Source: Clostridium niameyense
GTDB lineage: Bacteria > Bacillota > Clostridia > Clostridiales > Clostridiaceae
DNA: 64,000 bases
NCBI RefSeq assembly: GCF_001243045.1
Contig: NZ_LN849007.1
Coordinates: 1,330,989 to 1,394,988, forward strand
Reading direction: 5' to 3'
The first letter of the stretch is position 1; every line of letters begins with the position of its first letter. Both the position numbers and the translations under genes were made by a program. Of the stretch, positions 61,488 through 64,000 are shown one piece after another. Below the pieces are notes generated by a model. It was not told where the DNA came from and did no database searches. It worked only from the letters and a program-made list of their open reading frames with translations.

Positions 61488-62597
61488 TTAAGATTTTGGA
61501 AGGGTAATAATAAATACAATATGACCCTTGTTACTTTCAGCCTCTAATGAACCTTCATGTTTTTCCACAATTTTACGTGCAATAGCTAAGCCAAGTCCTG
61601 CTCCAGCCTCCTCACTTCTTGACTTATCTCTTCTGTAAAATTTTTTAAATATAAGCTTTAATTCCTCATGACTTATTACGTCCCCATCATTTTCTATAAA
61701 TAATTGAATAGTATTTTCATTTATTTTCCCGTTAATTTCTATAATAGAATCCTTATAACTATATACTATAGCATTTTTTAATAAATTATTTAGCACCCTA
61801 GCAAATAAAGATCCATCAACATAAATCTTCATATTGGGAGGCAAATTCATATGAAACTTTAAGTTTTTCTTAATAAGTAAAGGATATAGTTCCTCAATCA
61901 ACTGTTCTAAAAAAAACTCTGCATCTAATAAACTTTTATTTAAAGGAATTTCCTGAAGTCCAAAACGAGTAATATCAAAAAATTGATTAGTTAAATCTTC
62001 TAATCTATAGGATTTTTCTAAAAGTTTTTTTATATAATCTTTACGAATGTTCTCTGGTATGTCAACTTCATCTAAAATTGTTAGATATCCAATAATACTT
62101 GTTAATGGAGTTTTTAAATCATGTGCTAAATAGGTTACCAGATCATTTTTCTTGTTCATTTCTATTAACATTTCCCTTTTAACAAGTTCATTATCATGTA
62201 TAATCTTATTTACTCCAGAATCAATTAGCTTTAGTTCTTTAACTTCTTCAGGTACCTGTCCTTTACTTAATAAATCTATTCTTTTCTCTAACTGATTTAT
62301 TATCTTTTGTTCACTCTTATTTTTTGAATATTTTAATGTAAAATAAACAACAATCTCTAAAAGAAGAAATCCACCAATGGCCATATCTATCAAAACGTCT
62401 TTAAATCTAGGCCAATAAAAAGTTCCTCTTGTACGGTCTGTTCCACAAAATGCTACCCTTTCTTTATCAAATAACATTGTTCTTTCAAAATATTCAGCTA
62501 CAACTCCCTCTAATTTAAAATCAATAAATACCATTACTCCTATAAATATAATAAAAGCTAAAATATAATAATTTATTTTCCATTTTCTACGTTTCAA
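61488..62597 (-). CDS. sensor histidine kinase (VanS-like)
   Basis: In this kinase of about 369 residues TM1 (about 8-28), a short extracytoplasmic loop (30-75, with TMLFDKERVAFCGTDRTRGT) and TM2 (about 78-98) are followed by the HisKA helix YLAHDLKTPLTSIIGYL with the phosphorylated His. The ATPase domain has LLKNAIVYS, ENDGDVI and GAGLGLAIARKIVEKHEG. The RR gene precedes it. The ATG at 62627 has no ribosome-binding site, whereas AAGGGCAGG lies 8 nt before the TTG at 62597, which I use. Confidence 0.88.
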   Translation of the reverse strand: MKRRKWKINYYILAFIIFIGVMVFIDFKLEGVVAEYFERTMLFDKERVAFCGTDRTRGTFYWPRFKDVLIDMAIGGFLLLEIVVYFTLKYSKNKSEQKIINQLEKRIDLLSKGQVPEEVKELKLIDSGVNKIIHDNELVKREMLIEMNKKNDLVTYLAHDLKTPLTSIIGYLTILDEVDIPENIRKDYIKKLLEKSYRLEDLTNQFFDITRFGLQEIPLNKSLLDAEFFLEQLIEELYPLLIKKNLKFHMNLPPNMKIYVDGSLFARVLNNLLKNAIVYSYKDSIIEINGKINENTIQLFIENDGDVISHEELKLIFKKFYRRDKSRSEEAGAGLGLAIARKIVEKHEGSLEAESNKGHIVFIITLPKS

Positions 62598-62635
62598 TAA
62601 TATAACCTGCCCTTCTTTAGAGTCCATATATTTTT

Positions 62636-63325
62636 CTATGATTCAATAATATAACCTACTCCCCAAACAGTTTTAACATATTCAGGATGCTCAAAAGATT
62701 CCCCCATTTTTTCTCTTAAATTCCGAATATGAACTGTTACTGTATTAGTAGATTTTGAATAATATTCTTCTTGTCTTAATAAATGAAATAACTTTTCTCC
62801 ACTTACTACTTGTCCCTTATTTAGCAATAATATTTCAAGAATATTAAATTCTGTAGGTGTTAATTTAAGTTCTTTATCATTTAAATTAACTTGTCTACTT
62901 TTTCTATCTAAAATCAATCCCTTATAAAATATAATATTTTCTTCTTTTGTATCTTCTCCATATTCTTTATATCGTCTTAGCTGAGCTTTAACCCTTGCTA
63001 AGACTTCTAAAGGATTAAAAGGTTTTGTAATATAATCATCTGCTCCATATGTGAGTCCTATTATTTTGTCTTGATCTGCTGTCTTTGCAGTAATCATAAT
63101 TATAGGATACTTATATTTAGTACGTATACTTTTACAAATGTTTAAACCATTTATATCCGGTAGCATTAAATCCAAAATAACTAAATCCGGTTCTTTATCC
63201 TGGAGAATTTCAAAAGCTTTTTTACCATTTTCTGATTCCCATATTTCAAAGGATTCTGATTTTAAATAAATTTTTAATATATCTCTAATATCCTTATCAT
63301 CTTCTATAATTAAAATTTTGTCCAT
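62636..63325 (-). CDS. OmpR-family response regulator (VanR-like)
   Basis: The 229-residue regulator has a receiver domain with EDDKD, phosphoacceptor D52 (VILDLMLPDING), Thr and Lys (MITAKT, ITKPFN), and a C-terminal winged helix ending VVWGVGY-type (KTVWGVGYIIES). The ATG at 63325 has GGAGGAA 4-5 nt upstream; the in-frame ATG at 63337 lies over that site. It is followed by the kinase. Its targets may include the exporter genes behind the hairpin at 61402. Confidence 0.93.
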   Translation of the reverse strand: MDKILIIEDDKDIRDILKIYLKSESFEIWESENGKKAFEILQDKEPDLVILDLMLPDINGLNICKSIRTKYKYPIIMITAKTADQDKIIGLTYGADDYITKPFNPLEVLARVKAQLRRYKEYGEDTKEENIIFYKGLILDRKSRQVNLNDKELKLTPTEFNILEILLLNKGQVVSGEKLFHLLRQEEYYSKSTNTVTVHIRNLREKMGESFEHPEYVKTVWGVGYIIES

Positions 63326-63459
63326 TGTTTCCTCCATATGATTGCATTAAAATCTAAAAATTCCTATTTTGTATTTAATTATATCAAATAAGTTTAATGA
63401 AGTCTGCCTTACTTGAAGCTAAATATACATTTGCAGTTAATAAAAATAAACTACAATAC

Positions 63460-63484
63460 AAAAAGCATCTCTATGGATGCTTTT
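63460..63484 (-). terminator. terminator of DUF1232 gene
   Basis: AAAAGCATC/GATGCTTTT arms with a 6-nt loop, just past the stop codon at 63503. Confidence 0.8.
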
Positions 63485-63502
63485 AAGTACTTCAATAAAA
63501 TA

Positions 63503-64000
63503 TTAATATCTAGATTTACTTAGATTGTCTAATTTATCTGAAACTAGTTTCATGGCTATAACATCATCTAAATATCCTAAGGGGAAAACATAATCGGGAA
63601 TAGTATCTGTAGGAAGAATAAAGTATAATAGCCCACTGCCAATTACAGCTCTTTTTTTAGGAGAAATATCTTTGTTACAAAATTCTTTATACATTTCCTT
63701 CAATTTTTTTATATAAATGCCTATACCACTTATTTTAACTATTTTATCTTGAAACTTTTCTAATATAATTTGAGTTCCTTCCTCAGTTAAAGCATATTGT
63801 TCATATTCAATTAATTGCTTTTCAATACATTCTACAAAATATTTCTCATCAGAAAACTGAAAATACTTAAGAGCTTCCTCAATAGCACTAGATATAATTT
63901 GTGACTTTCCTTTATTACCTTGTAAACTTTCCATATTATATCCTGCTGCCTTTAAAAGTTCTGCCATAGGTATATGTAGATGTTTAGAAAATTTATACAA
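63503..64000 (-). CDS. DUF1232 (YkvA) domain protein with N-terminal HTH, partial
   Basis: The visible 165 residues run off the right edge at the N-terminus. The first visible stretch, YKFSKHLHIPMAELLKAAGYN, matches the end of an XRE-type helix-turn-helix. The C-terminal domain (KKRAVIGSGLLYFILPTDTIPDYVFPLGYLDDVIAM) is a DUF1232/YkvA membrane-associated domain. Such HTH-DUF1232 proteins are known in clostridia, with unknown function. The true start is outside the window. Confidence 0.85.
   Translation of the reverse strand: MYKFSKHLHIPMAELLKAAGYNMESLQGNKGKSQIISSAIEEALKYFQFSDEKYFVECIEKQLIEYEQYALTEEGTQIILEKFQDKIVKISGIGIYIKKLKEMYKEFCNKDISPKKRAVIGSGLLYFILPTDTIPDYVFPLGYLDDVIAMKLVSDKLDNLSKSRY

Overview
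The window is low-GC, densely packed DNA typical of a cluster I Clostridium. Support for this includes a Spo0E-type phosphatase, a CotS-family spore coat protein, an IspH protein fused to ribosomal protein S1, a catabolic glutamate dehydrogenase, and a full cholesterol-dependent cytolysin (CDC) with the ECTGLAWEWWR undecapeptide. The best guess is the Clostridium botulinum group I / C. sporogenes / C. tetani neighbourhood; the species cannot be fixed from the sequence alone. No rRNA, tRNA or CRISPR array was seen, and no intact transposase.

Layout. 1-5.4 kb: accessory DNA with a small Spo0E, an orphan protein, a LysR/YeiH pair, and a decayed tandem duplication that carries a Cys-rich protein resembling CDC domain 4. 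5.4-18.4 kb: housekeeping and metabolism. This includes two PLP aminotransferases flanking a small gene whose ribosome-binding site lies in a hairpin, a GNAT protein, CotS, the flavoprotein-aroH-cmk-ispH/rpsA run, gdh, an RpiR regulator, rluB and a Dabb protein. 18.7-22.2 kb: an ECF sigma/ABC-2 exporter operon. 22.4-28.7 kb: an alpha/beta hydrolase, a hemerythrin pair, the cytolysin, and a LytTR/DUF3021/membrane-protein operon. 28.9-33.3 kb: LarA-like, CyuA-like and glycosyltransferase genes. 33.7-38.3 kb: a small protein and two tandem chemoreceptors with near-identical promoters. 38.4-43.5 kb: nitrilase, Kef-type antiporter, C_GCAxxG_C_C protein, and the arsenosugar-type pair (CMD-like protein plus radical SAM ArsS). 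43.6-49.8 kb: an ABC-2 exporter divergent from a two-component system. 50-56.7 kb: QueH, cupin, a probable mobile-element remnant (XRE, DUF6773-like, KTR protein), a CMD pseudogene, GNAT, rhodanese lipoprotein and HelD. 56.8-63.4 kb: a decaying module made of a two-component system, an attenuator-like hairpin, a frameshifted ABC ATPase, two permeases and a truncated sigma factor. 63.5 kb to the end: a DUF1232 protein running off the edge.

Three themes stand out. First, three separate regulator-plus-ABC-2 exporter modules occur, two with two-component systems and one with an ECF sigma factor; one of them is breaking down. Second, a 1.4 kb tandem duplication is caught in decay, with its microhomology junction still readable. 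Third, several genes have RNA-level or operator signals visible by eye: an SD-sequestering hairpin, a Met-Val-stop leader ORF, 11-bp-spaced direct repeats at a response-regulator promoter, and a hairpin between a histidine kinase and its transporter.
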